DNA from: DASVEG01 sp036380695
Lineage (GTDB): Bacteria; Actinomycetota; Acidimicrobiia; Acidimicrobiales; CADCTF01
Reading direction: 5' to 3'
Assembly (NCBI GenBank): GCA_036380695.1
Contig: DASVEG010000236.1
Location: 1 to 14,283 of the forward strand
Length of the DNA stretch: 14,283 nt
Below, piece after piece: positions 13,431 through 14,283 of this stretch. The notes under the pieces were generated by a model that saw only the letters and a list, made by a program, of their open reading frames with translations, ran no database searches and had not been told where the DNA came from. Every line of letters starts with the position of its first letter. The stretch's first letter is position 1. The translations under genes and the position numbers were made by a program.

Positions 13431-13537
13431 CACATCTGACTTGGCCGCGAACCAGTCGGCTACGTAGTGTCACCCTCCGACTTGACCCGTCGGTCAGGGT
13501 CGGGCGCTTGCGAGGCGCGTCGCACCAGGGGGGTCGT

Positions 13538-14283
13538 GTGGCAGTAGCAGTGGCCGGGATGTTCGACCAGGCGGTCGAGAACCGACACGTCCGTCGCGTC
13601 GCCGGTGCCGCTGCCGCAGCGCTCGTGTACTGGGCCGTCCTTCGCCGCATCTTCAACCCGCCGGCCGGCGTGCTGCTGCAGGGCATCGTCGTCGGCGGTC
13701 TCACCGCCCTGATCGCGTTCGGGTTGGCTCTCGTGTACCGGGCGAACCGCATCATCAACTTCGCCCAAGGCGACCTCGGCGGCGTGCCCGCGTCGCTCGG
13801 CGTGCTCCCCATGCTGTCGACGACGAGCCTGCCGTACCTCGTCGCGTTTCCCCTGACCATCGTCAGCGCGGTGGTACTCGGGGCGTTCGTGGAGTTCGTC
13901 TTCATCCGCCGCTTCTTCAAGGCGCCGCGGCTGATTCTCACCGTCGTGACGATCGGCGTCTCGCAGATCCTCGCGGTGTTCCCCGTCGCGATGCCGCGCT
14001 GGTTCGGGCTGCAGACGTCCCAGAACCGGTACCCGTCCCCCATCGACCTGTCGTTCGACGTCGGCGGCCGCACGTTCGGCGGCAACGAGGTCATCGCCCT
14101 CGTCGTCGTGCCCATCGTGATCGGCGCCCTCGCCGCCTTCTTCCGCTTCACGAACATCGGCATCGCGGTGCGGGCCAGCGCCGAGAGCGCGGACCGGGCG
14201 AGCCTGCTCGGCATCCCGGTCCGGCGGGTGCAGACGGTCGTGTGGATGGTGGCTGCGGGCCTGGCGTTCGTCGCCGTGTTCCT
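13538..14283 (+). CDS. LivH-type branched-chain amino acid ABC transporter permease (cut by window end)
   Basis: Inner-membrane permease of the high-affinity branched-chain amino acid (HAAT) ABC family; the first 248 codons are present and the gene runs past the end. The hallmark GLALVYRANRIINFAQGDLG lies at 62-81. Hydrophobic helices follow at about 100-120, 133-150 and 184-201, and the ATPase-coupling loop GIAVRASAESADRASLLGIP is at 208-227. The N-terminus has roughly 40 residues more than E. coli LivH, including one extra hydrophobic stretch at 20-35. GTG 13538 is chosen: AGGGGGG lies a few bases upstream and the GTG two bases earlier meets a stop at once. An ATG at 13559 is an alternative. 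Substrate could be amino acids, urea or short amides. LivM, ATPases and a binding protein would be expected downstream. Confidence 0.9.
   Translation, partial: MAVAVAGMFDQAVENRHVRRVAGAAAAALVYWAVLRRIFNPPAGVLLQGIVVGGLTALIAFGLALVYRANRIINFAQGDLGGVPASLGVLPMLSTTSLPYLVAFPLTIVSAVVLGAFVEFVFIRRFFKAPRLILTVVTIGVSQILAVFPVAMPRWFGLQTSQNRYPSPIDLSFDVGGRTFGGNEVIALVVVPIVIGALAAFFRFTNIGIAVRASAESADRASLLGIPVRRVQTVVWMVAAGLAFVAVF

Noticed and set aside
13440..13470. Resemblance of the divergent spacer to the left arm of the hairpin at 10787 (TTGGCC-CGAACC)
   Set aside because: Only about 13 bases match, with one difference, and the pairing arm is absent. This is within chance for GC-rich DNA.
13482..13503. Short stem and TTGACC as promoter or operator of the LivH-type gene
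   Set aside because: The stem has only 5 Watson-Crick plus 2 wobble pairs, and no -10 lies at 16-18 bases from TTGACC.

Overview
The window looks like chromosomal DNA of a high-GC actinobacterium. GC is very high, GTG starts are common, and several starts have a -10-like hexamer a few bases upstream instead of a Shine-Dalgarno. The gene content fits too: an F420-type LLM oxidoreductase, a DUF3152-like lipoprotein, a SirB1/transglutaminase-like protein and a LivH-type permease. Acidimicrobiia (Ilumatobacter-like) is my best guess, from overall impression only. I see no transposase, integrase, CRISPR array, rRNA or tRNA.

Layout. (1) 1-2750: the 5' part of tyrS (-), an AlkA-like HhH-GPD DNA glycosylase (+), a 47-bp near-perfect palindrome between convergent genes, a secreted DUF3152-like zinc metalloprotease lipoprotein (-), and a Nudix hydrolase (+) 17 bp away from it. 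(2) 2713-3814: a rearranged stretch. A small four-helix membrane protein gene lies between two diverged copies of a ~78-bp sequence. Each copy carries the overlapping 3' ends of a Nudix-like gene and of a small secreted four-cysteine protein; the complete secreted gene follows (-). (3) 3979-5526: an acyl-CoA synthetase with a candidate leaderless promoter, followed by a long hairpin. (4) 5708-8320: an apparent operon of a secreted WxL-like beta protein, a DUF916/WxLIP-like membrane-anchored protein and a patatin-like phospholipase. (5) 8301-12521: a SirB1-family protein (-), whose gene ends inside the patatin gene, then a tiny divergent promoter region, a gamma-glutamyltransferase-family protein, a third long hairpin, a Mug-type DNA glycosylase with an extra N-terminal domain, and an LLM oxidoreductase. 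(6) 12543-14283: a membrane-anchored protein with a DNRLRE-like C-terminal domain (-), divergent from a LivH-type branched-chain amino acid ABC permease that runs off the window.

How the parts relate. The best functional unit is the WxL-like/WxLIP-like pair, which recalls Firmicutes cell-surface clusters reduced to two genes. Two DNA glycosylases and a Nudix enzyme lie within about 11 kb but in separate transcription units, so I do not read them as one pathway. Three stems of 23-24 bp, unrelated in sequence and without a following T-run, mark gene ends and are probably this lineage's terminators. The most unusual structural feature is the duplicated Nudix/secreted-protein junction around the small membrane gene.
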